Below are positions 9,591 through 19,598 of a DNA stretch of 64,000 bases, in pieces; within the stretch, counting starts at the first letter, position 1, and every line of letters begins with the position of its first letter. The position numbers and the translations under genes are program-made. Where the stretch lies: assembly GCF_018342065.1 (NCBI RefSeq), contig NZ_JAFDOE010000008.1, positions 1 through 64,000 of the forward strand, in the 5' to 3' direction. This DNA comes from Citrobacter sp. FP75 (GTDB taxonomy: Bacteria > Pseudomonadota > Gammaproteobacteria > Enterobacterales > Enterobacteriaceae). Under the pieces are notes generated by a model, which was not told the origin of the DNA, made no database searches, and saw only the letters and a list, made by a program, of their open reading frames with translations.

Positions 9591-10964
9591 ATGTCTGAGC
9601 AGTTAATCGACTGGGACCTGGCCCTGATCCAGAAATATAACTATTCCGGGCCACGATATACCTCGTACCCGACCGCGCTGGAGTTTTCCGCAGACTACGA
9701 TGCCGAGGCATTTCTGCAAGCCGTAGCGCGTTACCCTGAACGTCCACTCTCTTTGTACGTCCATATCCCGTTCTGCCACAAACTGTGTTACTTCTGCGGC
9801 TGCAACAAAATTGTGACCCGTCAGCAGCATAAAGCCGATCAATACCTGGATGCCTTAGAACAAGAAATTATTCATCGTGCGCCGCTGTTTGCCGGTCGTC
9901 ATGTCAGCCAGTTGCACTGGGGCGGCGGTACGCCAACCTATTTGAATAAAGCGCAAATCAGCCGCTTAATGACGCTGCTGCGTGATAACTTCGACTTTAA
10001 CACGGATGCAGAAATCTCGATCGAAGTCGATCCGCGTGAAATCGAGCTGGATGTGCTCGATCATTTACGTGCTGAAGGCTTTAACCGCCTGAGCATGGGG
10101 GTGCAGGACTTCAACAAAGAAGTTCAGCGCCTGGTAAACCGTGAGCAGGATGAAGAGTTTATCTTTGCGCTGCTTAATCATGCACGTGAGATCGGTTTTA
10201 CCTCCACGAATATTGACTTGATTTACGGTCTGCCAAAACAGACGCCGGAAAGCTTTGCCTTCACCCTGAAGCGTGTGGCTGAGCTGAACCCCGATCGCCT
10301 GAGCGTTTTTAACTATGCGCACCTGCCCACGCTTTTTGCCGCACAGCGTAAGATCAAAGATGCTGACCTGCCAAGCGCGCAACAGAAGCTGGATATTCTG
10401 CAGGAGACCATCTCTTCGCTGACCGAAACGGGCTATCAGTTCATCGGGATGGATCACTTTGCCCGTCCGGATGACGAGCTGGCGATTGCCCAGCGTGAGG
10501 GTGTTCTGCACCGTAATTTCCAGGGCTATACCACCCAGGGCGATACCGACCTGCTGGGCATGGGCGTTTCCGCCATCAGTATGATTGGTGACAACTACGC
10601 GCAAAACCAAAAAGAGCTGAAGCACTATTATCAGCAGGTGGACGAGCAGGGTAATGCGCTGTGGCGCGGAATTGCCCTGACCCGCGATGACTGTATTCGC
10701 CGGGATGTCATTAAGCTGCTGATCTGCAACTTCCGTCTCGACTACGCCGCTATAGAACAGCAGTGGGATCTAAGCTTTGCTGACTATTTTGCCGAAGACC
10801 TGAAACTGCTGGCGCCGCTGGCGAAAGATGGGCTGGTGGACGTGAGTGAGAAGGGGATTCAGGTGACGGCAAAAGGTCGTCTGCTGATCCGCAATATTTG
10901 CATGTGTTTTGATGCTTACCTGCGCCAGAAAGCGCGGATGCAGCAGTTCTCGCGGGTCATTTAG
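9591..10964 (+). CDS. hemN: Oxygen-independent coproporphyrinogen III oxidase
   Basis: HemN decarboxylates coproporphyrinogen III to protoporphyrinogen IX for heme synthesis without oxygen. The 457-residue radical-SAM enzyme has the cluster motif CHKLCYFCGC (cysteines about residues 62, 66 and 69), the GGGTPT SAM-binding segment near residue 111, and the NRLSMGVQDF motif. ATG 9591 gives the E. coli length and sits six bases after AAGGAG; an in-frame GTG two codons earlier overlaps that site. A REP pair follows the stop. Confidence 0.97.
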   Translation: MSEQLIDWDLALIQKYNYSGPRYTSYPTALEFSADYDAEAFLQAVARYPERPLSLYVHIPFCHKLCYFCGCNKIVTRQQHKADQYLDALEQEIIHRAPLFAGRHVSQLHWGGGTPTYLNKAQISRLMTLLRDNFDFNTDAEISIEVDPREIELDVLDHLRAEGFNRLSMGVQDFNKEVQRLVNREQDEEFIFALLNHAREIGFTSTNIDLIYGLPKQTPESFAFTLKRVAELNPDRLSVFNYAHLPTLFAAQRKIKDADLPSAQQKLDILQETISSLTETGYQFIGMDHFARPDDELAIAQREGVLHRNFQGYTTQGDTDLLGMGVSAISMIGDNYAQNQKELKHYYQQVDEQGNALWRGIALTRDDCIRRDVIKLLICNFRLDYAAIEQQWDLSFADYFAEDLKLLAPLAKDGLVDVSEKGIQVTAKGRLLIRNICMCFDAYLRQKARMQQFSRVI

Positions 10965-10970
10965 CGGTTC

Positions 10971-11038
10971 GCCGGATGGCGCTTCGCTTGTCCAGCCTAC
11001 GGTGATGTAGATCCGGTAAGCGAAGCGCCACCGGGCGG
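10971..11038. repeat. Inverted pair of REP elements (BIME)
   Basis: Two REP units in opposite orientation, 10971-11002 (GCCGGATGGC...CCAGCCTACGG) and 11007-11038 (GTAGATCCGG...CCACCGGGCGG), share the arms GCGCTTCGCTT / AAGCGAAGCGC and can form a long cruciform. They lie between the convergent 3' ends of hemN and yshB. Confidence 0.85.
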
Positions 11039-11045
11039 TGCTTGT

Positions 11046-11156
11046 TCAGCTAAATAGCCCAACCAGTACCGCACACAGCACTGCGGCAACCGCAGTTTGT
11101 GGCGTATGGCTGTCAACCGAGCCGCTCGACAGCAGATTAATAATTGATTCCAGCAT
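11046..11156 (-). CDS. yshB: Small membrane protein YshB
   Basis: This 36-residue reading frame (MLESIINLLSSG, then TPQTAVAAVLCAVLVGLFS) is nearly identical to E. coli YshB, a short inner-membrane protein with one C-terminal hydrophobic segment. A strong ribosome site (GGGGGAAG) lies eight bases before the ATG. It is on the same strand as glnG, 111 bp downstream of the glnG stop. Work in Salmonella has linked YshB to intracellular survival (recollection); the molecular role is unknown. Confidence 0.93.
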   Translation of the reverse strand: MLESIINLLSSGSVDSHTPQTAVAAVLCAVLVGLFS

Positions 11157-11267
11157 GATGGCTTCCCCCGTTTTCCGGGCACGATCATACTTAACTCATC
11201 GGAACAGTAAAGCTCAAAATAGCAGCACTTTGCGCTCAATTATCAATCTTTACACAGCGACAATCTC

Positions 11268-12677
11268 TCACTCCATACCGAGTTCTTTTAACTTACGCGT
11301 CAGGGTATTACGCCCCCAGCCGAGTAAGCGCGCCGCTTCCTGTTTATGGCCCTGAGTATGACGCAATGCGGTAGTTAACAGCGTGCGTTCCATTTCAGGC
11401 TGCGCTTCGGAGAGTAAGTTTTGATGACCGGAACGTAATGCCCGGTCAGCCCACTGTGCCAACAGGGTTGCCCAACTATCAGGCTGCATATGTGAAGGCG
11501 CGTCCGGAACGGTCGCTTCAAACAGTTCAGCCGGTAGGTCCTGAATCAGTACTTCCTGCCCGGCGGCCATCACGGTTAACCAGCGGCAGGTGTTCTCAAG
11601 TTGGCGAACGTTGCCCGGCCAGGCCAGACGCGTCAGCGCGGCCTCAGTTTCAGGGTGTAGCTGCTTGGCTTCCACTCCCAGTTCGTGAGCGGCTTCCTGC
11701 AAGAAATGACGCGCCAGGCGCGGGATGTCTTCCCGTCGCTCGCGCAGCGGCGGCAAATGGACGCGAATGACGTTCAGCCGGTGGAATAAGTCTTCGCGGA
11801 ACTTGCCTTCCTGCACGCGCAGTTCCAGGTTCTGGTGCGTGGCCGCGATAATGCGCACGTCCACCTTCACTGGCGCATAGCCGCCGACGCGGTAAAACTG
11901 TCCGTCGGCTAACACACGCAATAATCGCGTTTGCACGTCCAGCGGCATATCACCAATTTCATCGAGAAACAGCGTGCCGCCATCAGCCTGTTCGAAACGT
12001 CCCTGACGAATGGTATTGGCACCGGTAAATGCGCCTTTCTCGTGACCAAACAGTTCAGATTCGATTAAATCCTTCGGAATAGCCGCCATGTTAAGGGCGA
12101 TAAACGGCGATTTGGCGCGCGGGCTGTGACGGTGCAGAGCGTGAGCGACCAGCTCTTTACCGGTCCCGGACTCGCCGTTGATCAGGACGCTAATCGAAGA
12201 GCGGGAAAGCCGGCCAATAATGCGAAAGACATCCTGCATCGCGGGCGCTTCACCAATGATATCGGTGGTTGGGCCGTTGATCTGAATATTACGCGGCTGC
12301 TGCTGTTCCTGATAATGGCTAATGGCGCGCTCGACCAGCGCAACGGCCTCGTCAATATCAAACGGTTTGGGCAGATAATCAAACGCCCCTTGCTGGTAGG
12401 CGCTGACGGCGGCGTCCAGATCGGAGTGCGCTGTCATTATGATGACCGGAAGCATTGGATGGCGCTGTTTAATCTGTTTTAGCAGCGTCAGACCGTCCAT
12501 CCCCGGCATGCGGATATCCGACAACAGCACGTCCGGCGTTTTGCTGGCGAGCGCGTCCAGTACCTCTTTTCCGCTTTCAAATGTGGTGCAGTTGAGTCCT
12601 GCCCCTGCGAGCGCACGTTCAAGCACCCAACGGATGGAACTATCGTCATCAACGACCCAGACTATTCCTCGTTGCAT
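11268..12677 (-). CDS. glnG: Nitrogen regulator I, NtrC
   Basis: NtrC is the response regulator of the NtrB-NtrC pair and activates sigma-54 promoters under nitrogen limitation. The 469 residues comprise a receiver domain (phospho-acceptor Asp about residue 54 in [12 protein letters not shown]), an AAA+ domain with Walker A GESGTGKE and the sigma-54-contacting GAFTGA loop, and a C-terminal Fis-type helix-turn-helix ([23 protein letters not shown]). ATG 12677 ([12 protein letters not shown]) matches E. coli; a longer in-frame extension is open but has no support. It is 11 bp downstream of glnL and last in glnALG. Confidence 0.97.
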   Translation of the reverse strand: MQRGIVWVVDDDSSIRWVLERALAGAGLNCTTFESGKEVLDALASKTPDVLLSDIRMPGMDGLTLLKQIKQRHPMLPVIIMTAHSDLDAAVSAYQQGAFDYLPKPFDIDEAVALVERAISHYQEQQQPRNIQINGPTTDIIGEAPAMQDVFRIIGRLSRSSISVLINGESGTGKELVAHALHRHSPRAKSPFIALNMAAIPKDLIESELFGHEKGAFTGANTIRQGRFEQADGGTLFLDEIGDMPLDVQTRLLRVLADGQFYRVGGYAPVKVDVRIIAATHQNLELRVQEGKFREDLFHRLNVIRVHLPPLRERREDIPRLARHFLQEAAHELGVEAKQLHPETEAALTRLAWPGNVRQLENTCRWLTVMAAGQEVLIQDLPAELFEATVPDAPSHMQPDSWATLLAQWADRALRSGHQNLLSEAQPEMERTLLTTALRHTQGHKQEAARLLGWGRNTLTRKLKELGME

Positions 12678-12688
12678 AAACGTCACCT

Positions 12689-13738
12689 CTATTTCCTGAT
12701 AGGCAGGTAAACCGAAAACTCGGTATGACCCGGCCAACTGGTAAATTCAATTTTGCCGGAATGTTGATCAATCAAATTACGGGCGATGGATAATCCCAGC
12801 CCGGTTCCCCCCTCGCGTCCGCTGACCATTGGGTAGAACAGCGTATCCTGCAAATGTGGAGGAATACCCGGACCGTTATCCTCAACGTCAATACGCGCCG
12901 CCAGGCGGTAACGCATGCCGTGCAGTGTGAGTTGAAACGCGGTGCGGGTGCGCAGAATAATCTCACCGCCTTCCGGTCCCAGTGCCTGGAGTGCATTACG
13001 CACGATATTCAGCAGAACCTGTTCTATCTGGTCGGGATCGTGCAGAATTTCTGGCAGACTTGGGTCGTAATCGCGGATTAGCGTGACGTTTTCCGGGAGC
13101 TCCATAGAAACCAGCGCCACGACGCGCTCTGCCACTTTATGAATACTTTCCGTGATATGCATTCCGGGCTGCTGCGGCCCCAGCAGGCGGTCGACCAGGT
13201 TACGCAGGCGGTCCGCCTGCTCAATAATAACCTGGGTATATTCCTTTAGTGCCGGGTCCGGGAGCGCTTTACTCAGTAGTTGCGCCGCACCGCGTAATCC
13301 ACCCAATGGGTTTTTAATTTCATGCGCCAGACCGCGCACCAGATCGCGGGCGGCTATTTGCTGGGCATGCTGGAGCTGTTCCTGACTCAGACGGCGCTGG
13401 TTATCCATGGGTGCCATCTCCAGCAGGATCAGGCCATCAGGCAGCCTCTGTGCGGTCACAGAGAGGATATGCGAGTGGCTATCTATCACCAGCGTCACTT
13501 CGTTGTCTGTGAAGCCCTGGCCCGCTTCCAGGCTCTCTCGCATCAGCCCGATGTTTAATGAGAAATAACTCAGCAGTTCAGAAAGCGGCGTGCCGAAGAG
13601 TTTGCGAGAACTTTGGGCAAGCAGTTGCTGTGCCGCGGGATTGGCGTAATGCACCGCCAGCTCATCGTCGACAAGTAAAATGCTGTTAATTAACGAATTG
13701 AGGATCTGCCCAGCATCGGGCAGCGTGCCGGTTGCCAT
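12689..13738 (-). CDS. glnL: Nitrogen sensor kinase/phosphatase NtrB
   Basis: NtrB phosphorylates NtrC when nitrogen is short and dephosphorylates it when bound by PII (GlnB). The 349-residue cytoplasmic protein has an N-terminal PAS domain ([20 protein letters not shown]), an HisKA dimerisation helix with the phospho-histidine in [20 protein letters not shown] (His about 139), and an HATPase domain with DNGPGIPP and [14 protein letters not shown]. Length matches E. coli. It has its own NtrC-repressed promoter just upstream besides read-through from glnA. Confidence 0.97.
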   Translation of the reverse strand: MATGTLPDAGQILNSLINSILLVDDELAVHYANPAAQQLLAQSSRKLFGTPLSELLSYFSLNIGLMRESLEAGQGFTDNEVTLVIDSHSHILSVTAQRLPDGLILLEMAPMDNQRRLSQEQLQHAQQIAARDLVRGLAHEIKNPLGGLRGAAQLLSKALPDPALKEYTQVIIEQADRLRNLVDRLLGPQQPGMHITESIHKVAERVVALVSMELPENVTLIRDYDPSLPEILHDPDQIEQVLLNIVRNALQALGPEGGEIILRTRTAFQLTLHGMRYRLAARIDVEDNGPGIPPHLQDTLFYPMVSGREGGTGLGLSIARNLIDQHSGKIEFTSWPGHTEFSVYLPIRK

Positions 13739-13760
13739 TCAGCAGTCTCCTGAAAAAGGT

Positions 13761-13777
13761 TGCACCAATTTAGTGCA
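13761..13777 (-). promoter_or_regulatory. NtrC-binding site at the glnL promoter
   Basis: TGCACCAATTTAGTGCA is an NtrC palindrome (consensus TGCACYAnnnTRGTGCA) 23-39 bases upstream of the glnL start. In E. coli NtrC bound here represses the weak glnL promoter. Confidence 0.85.
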
Positions 13778-13826
13778 TTATAGCTTTTTACGCATAAAAA
13801 ACGCGAGAAAGCAGGTTGTCAGTGGA

Positions 13827-13852
13827 GAAAAAAGCCCATCGTGTGATGGGCT
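13827..13852 (-). terminator. Terminator between glnA and glnL
   Basis: Read on the minus strand, TAGCCCATCACACGATGGGCTTTTTTC forms a 7-bp GC-rich stem followed by six T residues. In E. coli a partial terminator here lets glnA be made in excess over glnLG. Confidence 0.85.
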
Positions 13853-13953
13853 ACAGATGACTGGCAAACGCAGATGCCGGATGGCGTCCTATCATTCGCC
13901 ATCGATCTCAAGCCTGCCTGAGCAGGCTAAAAGTTCCACGGCAACTCAAACGA

Positions 13954-15363
13954 TTAAACGCTGTAGTACAGCTCAAACTCTACCGGGTGCGGCGTCATGC
14001 GCACGCGGTCATCTTCTTCGCGACGCAGCGTAATGTACGCATCGATCGCTTCATTGGTGAACACGCCGCCCGCAGTCAGGAACTCGCGGTCCAGATCCAG
14101 TTCGTTCAGTGCTTCTTCCAGAGAGCCAGCAACCTGTGGGATCTCTTTCGCTTCTTCCGGCGGCAGGTCGTACAGGTTTTTGTCCATTGCTTCACCTGGG
14201 TGGATCTTGTTCTTGATACCATCAAGACCGGCCATCAGCAGCGCAGCAAAGCACAGGTATGGGTTAGCAGCCGGGTCCGGGAAGCGCACTTCGATACGAC
14301 GTGCTTTCGGTGACGCGACCACCGGGATACGGATGGAGGCAGAACGGTTACGGGCAGAGTAAGCCAGCATAACCGGTGCTTCGTAACCCGGGACCAGACG
14401 CTTGTAGGAGTTGGTGGTCGGGTTCGCCAGGGCGTTGATGGCTTTAGCGTGTTTGATAACGCCGCCGATGTAGAACAGCGCCTGCTCAGACAGACCTGCA
14501 TATTTGTCACCGGAGAACAGGTTTACGCCATTCTTGGACAGGGACATGTGGCAGTGCATACCGGAACCGTTATCGCCGAACATCGGTTTTGGCATAAAGG
14601 TCGCGGTTTTACCGAAACGGTGTGCGACGTTGTGAACCACATATTTGTAGATCTGAATTTCGTCCGCTTTTTTGGTCATGGTGTTAAAGCGGGTGGCGAT
14701 TTCGTTCTGACCCGCGGTCGCCACTTCGTGGTGATGCGCTTCAACAACCAGGCCCATCTCTTCCATGACCAGACACATGGTAGAACGGATGTCCTGTGAA
14801 GAATCGACCGGAGGAACCGGGAAGTAACCGCCTTTCACGCCAGGACGGTGACCTTTGTTTCCACCTTCGTATTTGGTGGAAGAGTTCCATGCGCCTTCGA
14901 TGTCATCGATAGCCACGTGGGAACCGGAAATAGAGCTGCCGAAACGGATGTCGTCGAACAGGAAGAATTCTGGCTCTGGCCCGAACAGCACGGTGTCTGC
15001 AATGCCGGTAGCACGCAGGTATTCTTCAGCGCGTTTAGCGATAGAACGCGGGTCGCGGTCATAGCCCTGTAGCGTACCGGGTTCCAGGATATCGCAACGG
15101 ATGATCAGGGTAGATTCTTCAAAGAACGGGTCAATGAGTGCAGTAGAAGCATCTGGCATCAAAACCATGTCTGATTCGTTAATGCCTTTCCAGCCACCGA
15201 TTGAGGAGCCGTCAAACATTTTGCCTTCTTCAAAGAATTCGGCATTTACCTGATGAGCAGGAATCGTGACGTGCTGTTCTTTACCTTTAGTGTCAGTGAA
15301 GCGCAAATCAACAAACTTCACTTCGTGTTCGTTCAGCATCGTCAAAACGTGTTCAGCGGACAT
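13954..15363 (-). CDS. glnA: Glutamine synthetase, type I
   Basis: GlnA forms glutamine from glutamate, ammonia and ATP as a cytoplasmic dodecamer. The 469 residues match E. coli length. Diagnostic segments include [16 protein letters not shown] (about residue 50), the metal-binding FGPEPEFF (about 128), the ATP-binding [16 protein letters not shown] (about 261), and the adenylylation loop NLYDLPPEE with Tyr about residue 398 that GlnE modifies. The glutamate flap [17 protein letters not shown] is intact. It heads glnALG and is driven by sigma-54 and sigma-70 promoters upstream. Confidence 0.98.
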   Translation of the reverse strand: MSAEHVLTMLNEHEVKFVDLRFTDTKGKEQHVTIPAHQVNAEFFEEGKMFDGSSIGGWKGINESDMVLMPDASTALIDPFFEESTLIIRCDILEPGTLQGYDRDPRSIAKRAEEYLRATGIADTVLFGPEPEFFLFDDIRFGSSISGSHVAIDDIEGAWNSSTKYEGGNKGHRPGVKGGYFPVPPVDSSQDIRSTMCLVMEEMGLVVEAHHHEVATAGQNEIATRFNTMTKKADEIQIYKYVVHNVAHRFGKTATFMPKPMFGDNGSGMHCHMSLSKNGVNLFSGDKYAGLSEQALFYIGGVIKHAKAINALANPTTNSYKRLVPGYEAPVMLAYSARNRSASIRIPVVASPKARRIEVRFPDPAANPYLCFAALLMAGLDGIKNKIHPGEAMDKNLYDLPPEEAKEIPQVAGSLEEALNELDLDREFLTAGGVFTNEAIDAYITLRREEDDRVRMTPHPVEFELYYSV

Positions 15364-15450
15364 ACTTACTCTCCCGGATTGGTCATTGTCGTCGTGGTAA
15401 CGAGGTCTTCAATTCTGCAAAAATTGGCCGTGTCGCCGTAAAAAATATAA

Positions 15451-15467
15451 AGCGAAATCTGTGCCAA
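15451..15467 (-). promoter_or_regulatory. Sigma-54 promoter glnAp2
   Basis: The minus strand reads TTGGCACAGATTTCGCT, a perfect -24/-12 match (TGGCAC-N5-TTGC-like GG/GC spacing as in E. coli glnAp2). It lies about 90 bases upstream of the glnA ATG and depends on NtrC-phosphate bound at the upstream enhancers. Confidence 0.93.
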
Positions 15468-15500
15468 CTTTTAAATTGCCCCCAAAAGGCGTTATCATGC

Positions 15501-15587
15501 GCACTATCGTGCAAAGGGGTTGCACCATGAAGGTTGTATTGCACCATTATAGTGCTTTAATGTGAACATTAAGCACCATATTGGTGC
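15501..15587 (-). promoter_or_regulatory. NtrC enhancer sites of glnA and typA-glnA intergenic region
   Basis: Three dyads match the NtrC consensus to differing degrees: GCACCATATTGGTGC (15573-15587, near perfect), GCACCATTATAGTGC (15541-15555) and the weaker GCACTATCGTGC (15501-15512). In E. coli the two strong distal sites form the glnA enhancer and overlap glnAp1, and the weaker sites lie nearer glnAp2. The whole 379-bp gap from 15364 to 15742 is regulatory for glnA and divergent typA, and I see no gene in it. Confidence 0.85.
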
Positions 15588-15742
15588 AATTAACATGAGA
15601 TTATCCCTTTTAACGCTCCGTGAATGTGATCACAAAGAAACTCTGCAATACTTGTTTGCGGAGGATGTTTGTGATCCTGTTTTGTACTGCGATTAATCCG
15701 TGTACAATAACGCGCTATTTCTAAAATGCCTGAGGCAAAGTT

Positions 15743-17566
15743 GTGATCGAAAATTTGCGTAACATCGCCATCATCGCGCACGTAGACCATGGTAAAACCA
15801 CCCTGGTAGACAAGCTGCTCCAACAATCCGGTACGTTCGACTCTCGTGCCGAAACCCAAGAGCGCGTGATGGACTCCAACGATTTGGAGAAAGAGCGTGG
15901 GATTACCATCCTCGCTAAAAACACCGCTATCAAGTGGAATGACTACCGTATCAACATCGTTGATACCCCGGGACACGCCGACTTCGGTGGCGAAGTTGAA
16001 CGTGTAATGTCCATGGTAGACTCCGTACTGCTGGTGGTTGATGCAATGGACGGTCCGATGCCGCAGACGCGCTTCGTGACCAAAAAAGCCTTTGCTCATG
16101 GCCTGAAGCCAATTGTTGTTATCAACAAAGTTGACCGTCCTGGCGCGCGTCCTGACTGGGTTGTTGATCAGGTGTTCGACCTGTTCGTAAACCTCGACGC
16201 AACCGACGAACAGCTGGACTTCCCGATCGTTTACGCTTCAGCGCTGAACGGTATCGCAGGTCTGGATCACGAAGATATGGCGGAAGACATGACCCCGCTG
16301 TATCAGACTATCGTTGACCGTGTACCGGCTCCGAACGTTGACCTTGATGGCCCGCTGCAGATGCAAATCTCCCAGCTGGACTACAACAACTACGTTGGCG
16401 TTATCGGCATCGGTCGTATCAAACGCGGTAAAGTTAAACCGAACCAGCAGATCACTATCATTGATAGCGAAGGCAAAACTCGCAACGGTAAAGTCGGTAA
16501 AGTTCTGACCCATCTGGGTCTTGAGCGTATCGAGAGCGACGTTGCAGAAGCGGGCGACATCATTGCGATCACCGGTCTGGGCGAACTGAACATCTCCGAC
16601 ACCATCTGCGATCCGCAGAATGTTGAAGCGCTGCCGGCGCTGTCTGTTGATGAACCGACCGTTACCATGTTCTTCAACGTCAACACCTCTCCGTTCTGCG
16701 GTAAAGAAGGTAAGTACGTTACTTCTCGTCAGATCCTTGATCGCCTGAAAAAAGAACTGGTACACAACGTTGCGCTGCGCGTTGAAGAAACGCCGGATGC
16801 AGACGCATTCCGCGTGTCTGGCCGTGGTGAACTGCACCTGTCCGTTCTGATTGAAAACATGCGTCGTGAAGGTTTCGAGATGGCGGTTTCCCGTCCGAAA
16901 GTTATCTTCCGCGAAATCGATGGCCGTAAACAAGAGCCGTTCGAAAACGTAACGCTGGACGTCGAAGAGCAGCACCAGGGTTCTGTCATGCAGGCACTGG
17001 GCGAGCGTAAAGGCGACCTGAAAAACATGAATCCAGATGGCAAAGGCCGCGTACGTCTTGACTACGTGATCCCAAGCCGTGGTCTGATCGGCTTCCGTTC
17101 AGAATTCATGACCATGACCTCCGGTACCGGTCTGCTGTACTCCACATTCAGCCACTACGACGACGTGCGTGCAGGTGAAGTGGGACAGCGTCAGAACGGT
17201 GTTCTGATCTCCAACGGCCAGGGTAAAGCAGTAGCGTTTGCACTGTTCAGCCTGCAGGATCGCGGTAAGCTGTTCCTGGGTCACGGTGCAGAAGTTTACG
17301 AAGGCCAGATCATCGGTATTCACAGTCGTTCTAACGACCTGACTGTAAACTGCCTGACCGGTAAGAAGCTGACCAACATGCGTGCTTCTGGTACTGATGA
17401 AGCAACCACGCTGGTTCCAGCGCAGAAAATGACTCTGGAGCAGGCTCTGGAATTCATCGATGATGATGAACTGGTAGAAGTCACGCCGACGTCTATCCGT
17501 ATCCGTAAACGTCACCTGACTGAAAACGATCGTAAACGTGCGAATCGTGGTCCGAAAGAAGACTAA
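15743..17566 (+). CDS. typA: Ribosome-dependent GTPase BipA/TypA
   Basis: BipA is an EF-G-like translational GTPase that helps 50S assembly at low temperature and affects virulence and stress responses. The 607 residues begin with a GTG codon in the same position as E. coli. The G domain has [15 protein letters not shown] (about residue 12), [15 protein letters not shown] and [12 protein letters not shown], followed by domain II, EF-G III/V-like domains and the BipA-specific C-terminal domain with [11 protein letters not shown] and [12 protein letters not shown]. It is monocistronic, with a terminator 21 bases after the stop. Confidence 0.97.
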   Translation: MIENLRNIAIIAHVDHGKTTLVDKLLQQSGTFDSRAETQERVMDSNDLEKERGITILAKNTAIKWNDYRINIVDTPGHADFGGEVERVMSMVDSVLLVVDAMDGPMPQTRFVTKKAFAHGLKPIVVINKVDRPGARPDWVVDQVFDLFVNLDATDEQLDFPIVYASALNGIAGLDHEDMAEDMTPLYQTIVDRVPAPNVDLDGPLQMQISQLDYNNYVGVIGIGRIKRGKVKPNQQITIIDSEGKTRNGKVGKVLTHLGLERIESDVAEAGDIIAITGLGELNISDTICDPQNVEALPALSVDEPTVTMFFNVNTSPFCGKEGKYVTSRQILDRLKKELVHNVALRVEETPDADAFRVSGRGELHLSVLIENMRREGFEMAVSRPKVIFREIDGRKQEPFENVTLDVEEQHQGSVMQALGERKGDLKNMNPDGKGRVRLDYVIPSRGLIGFRSEFMTMTSGTGLLYSTFSHYDDVRAGEVGQRQNGVLISNGQGKAVAFALFSLQDRGKLFLGHGAEVYEGQIIGIHSRSNDLTVNCLTGKKLTNMRASGTDEATTLVPAQKMTLEQALEFIDDDELVEVTPTSIRIRKRHLTENDRKRANRGPKED

Positions 17567-17587
17567 TTAGCGCGCTTTAATGACAAG

Positions 17588-17616
17588 ACCCTGCCTTACG
17601 AGGCGGGGTTTTTTTT
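17588..17616 (+). terminator. typA terminator
   Basis: ACCCTGCCT / AGGCGGGGT forms an almost perfect stem with a TACG loop followed by eight T residues, just downstream of the typA stop. Confidence 0.93.
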
Positions 17617-17778
17617 GCCCGTAATCCCTGGTTTCAGGCGGGTTTACGTGGATTCCCTGCCTTGCGAAATATTCTTTCCTCAAGATGTCTGCCTTAAGAG
17701 AGCCTGGTCACAAATCTTTCTAAAGCTCAACGCGGTTGTTTGCTTTCTTTTTTATCGTCAGCGTATGATTGGGTTATC

Positions 17779-17790
17779 TGGTTTAAACCA
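17779..17790. promoter_or_regulatory. Palindrome upstream of yihL
   Basis: TGGTTTAAACCA is a perfect 12-bp palindrome ending 13 bases before the yihL ATG. GntR-family regulators often bind such short dyads near their own promoters, so autoregulation by YihL is a reasonable guess. The 188 bp between the typA terminator and yihL hold nothing else I can identify. Confidence 0.4.
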
Positions 17791-17803
17791 AGTGGATTAA
17801 ACA

Positions 17804-18514
17804 ATGACAAGTAATCAGTCGACCGTTGAGAATGCGAAAGAGAAGTTAGATCGTTGGTTAAAAGATGGCATCACCTCCCCTGGCGGAAAACTGCCCTCAG
17901 AAAGAGAGTTGGGAGAGTTGCTGGGGATCAAGCGCATGACGCTACGCCAAGCGCTATTAAACCTCGAGTCTGAATCCAAAATCTTTCGTAAAGATCGCAA
18001 GGGATGGTTCGTCACGCAGGCACGCTTTAACTACAGCCCGGAATTATCAGCAAGCTTTCAGCGCGCAGCGCTTGAGCAGGGTAGAGAGCCTTCCTGGGGA
18101 TTTATTGAGAAAAGCCGGGTTTCTCAGTACCCGGAAGTTGCCGCACCACTGGTGTCAGCAACGCCATCTGATGAACTGTATCGGATAACGGGCTGGGGAG
18201 CGCTGGAAGGTCATAAAGTTTTCTACCATGAAACGTTTATCAACCCGAAAGTTGCGCCAGGCTTTATTGAGCAGCTTGAAAGTCAGTCATTTTCTTCCGT
18301 ATGGGAAAATGAATATAAAAAAGAAACCGTAATCAAAAAACTGGCTTTTAAACCCGTCAGAATGGCCGGTGACATTAGTAAGTTTATTGGTGGTTCTACC
18401 GGGATGCCCGCCATTCTTATTGAAAAACACCGGGCTGACCGCGATGGCAACATCGTACAAATAGATATTGAGTATTGGCGATTTGAAGCAGTTGATCTCT
18501 TCATTAACTTGTAG
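17804..18514 (+). CDS. yihL: GntR-family (HutC-type) transcriptional regulator YihL
   Basis: The 236-residue protein has an N-terminal winged helix-turn-helix of the GntR type (PSERELGELLGIKRMTLRQALLNLESE, about residues 27-53) and a C-terminal UTRA/chorismate-lyase-fold effector domain of the HutC subfamily. It precedes yihM by eight bases and yihN shortly after, so the three probably form one operon with YihL as local regulator. The effector is not known in E. coli; a sugar or sugar phosphate is likely from the neighbours. Confidence 0.92.
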   Translation: MTSNQSTVENAKEKLDRWLKDGITSPGGKLPSERELGELLGIKRMTLRQALLNLESESKIFRKDRKGWFVTQARFNYSPELSASFQRAALEQGREPSWGFIEKSRVSQYPEVAAPLVSATPSDELYRITGWGALEGHKVFYHETFINPKVAPGFIEQLESQSFSSVWENEYKKETVIKKLAFKPVRMAGDISKFIGGSTGMPAILIEKHRADRDGNIVQIDIEYWRFEAVDLFINL

Positions 18515-18522
18515 GTACGTTT

Positions 18523-19509
18523 ATGGTCACTAAAGATAATGCACATAAAATTCTGGCGCGTGTAGATAGTCTTCCTCTTTATCTTCACGCTTATGCTTAT
18601 CATTTGAATATGCGTGTTGAACGTATATTACCGAATGATTTATTAGACATTGCCAGTGAAAATAATTTACGCGGCGTGAAAATTCACGTTCTTGATGGTG
18701 AACGTTATTCTCTTGAAAAGATGAATAACAATGAACTGTCAGCGTTTGGTGATAAAGCGCGTAAGCTGCAACTGGATATTCATATTGAGACCAGTTCCTC
18801 AGATAAAAAAGCCATAGATCAGGCCGTATCTATTGCATTAAAAACCGGCGCTTCTTCCGTAAGATTTTACCCGCGCTACGAAGGTAATCTTCAGGAAGTA
18901 CTTGCAACAATTACGCAGGACATCAAATATTTACGCGATAGCTATCGGGATAGCGGACTGACCTTTACCTTAGAGCAACATGAAGACTTAAAGAGTCATG
19001 AACTGGTGTCACTTATTCAGAACAGTGACATGGAATCGCTCTCTTTACTGTTTGATTTTGCTAATATGATTAATGCCAATGAGCATCCGTTGGCGGCGTT
19101 AGACACAATGTCACCGCATATTACCCAGGTACACATTAAAGATGCGTTAATTATTAATGAGGACGCGGGACTGGGTCATAAAGCCTGTACCTCAGGTCAG
19201 GGGGATATGCCGTTTAAAGATCTGCTGACCAGGCTTATCTGTTTAGGTGATGAGAAACCGCAGGTAACGGCTTACGGGCTGGAAGAAGAAGTTGATTATT
19301 ATGCTCCAGCATTTCGTTTTGAGAATGAAGGCGATAACCCCTGGATACCGTGGCGTCAGGTGAGTGAAACACCATTGCCTGAATCAGAGCTACTCGAAGA
19401 GCGTTTGTTTAAAGAAAAAAAAGATGCCATCCAACAATTACAATTTGTGCGTAGCACGCTACAACAAATTAAAAATGAGGCGCATCATATTCTAATTAAT
19501 AAACGATAA
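18523..19509 (+). CDS. yihM: Xylose-isomerase-like TIM-barrel protein YihM
   Basis: This 328-residue cytoplasmic protein belongs to the AP-endonuclease-2/xylose-isomerase-like TIM-barrel family. Candidate metal-site residues lie in FTLEQHEDLKSHE, LLFDFANMINANEHP and TQVHIKDAL, the usual Glu/Asp/His positions of such enzymes. Its C-terminal stretch is charged and helical. The function is unproven; between a GntR regulator and an MFS transporter it could be a sugar isomerase, epimerase or lyase. Start matches the E. coli protein in frame and reaches within eight bases of yihL. Confidence 0.9.
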   Translation: MVTKDNAHKILARVDSLPLYLHAYAYHLNMRVERILPNDLLDIASENNLRGVKIHVLDGERYSLEKMNNNELSAFGDKARKLQLDIHIETSSSDKKAIDQAVSIALKTGASSVRFYPRYEGNLQEVLATITQDIKYLRDSYRDSGLTFTLEQHEDLKSHELVSLIQNSDMESLSLLFDFANMINANEHPLAALDTMSPHITQVHIKDALIINEDAGLGHKACTSGQGDMPFKDLLTRLICLGDEKPQVTAYGLEEEVDYYAPAFRFENEGDNPWIPWRQVSETPLPESELLEERLFKEKKDAIQQLQFVRSTLQQIKNEAHHILINKR

Positions 19510-19598
19510 CTACTATATAAAAATTCATTATCCATTCCAGGTGAATGGCTCAGTCGTTATTTTCAAAAAATGATTTAAATAATCATTTAGGGGATGCT

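Noticed and set aside
13861-13953. REP-like sequence downstream of glnA (GATGCCGGATGGCGTCC)
   Set aside because: Only one arm is present and no partner arm was found, so it is not listed as a repeat.
16238-16975. 245-codon minus-strand frame inside typA
   Set aside because: Antisense shadow of typA; composition follows complementary codon usage.
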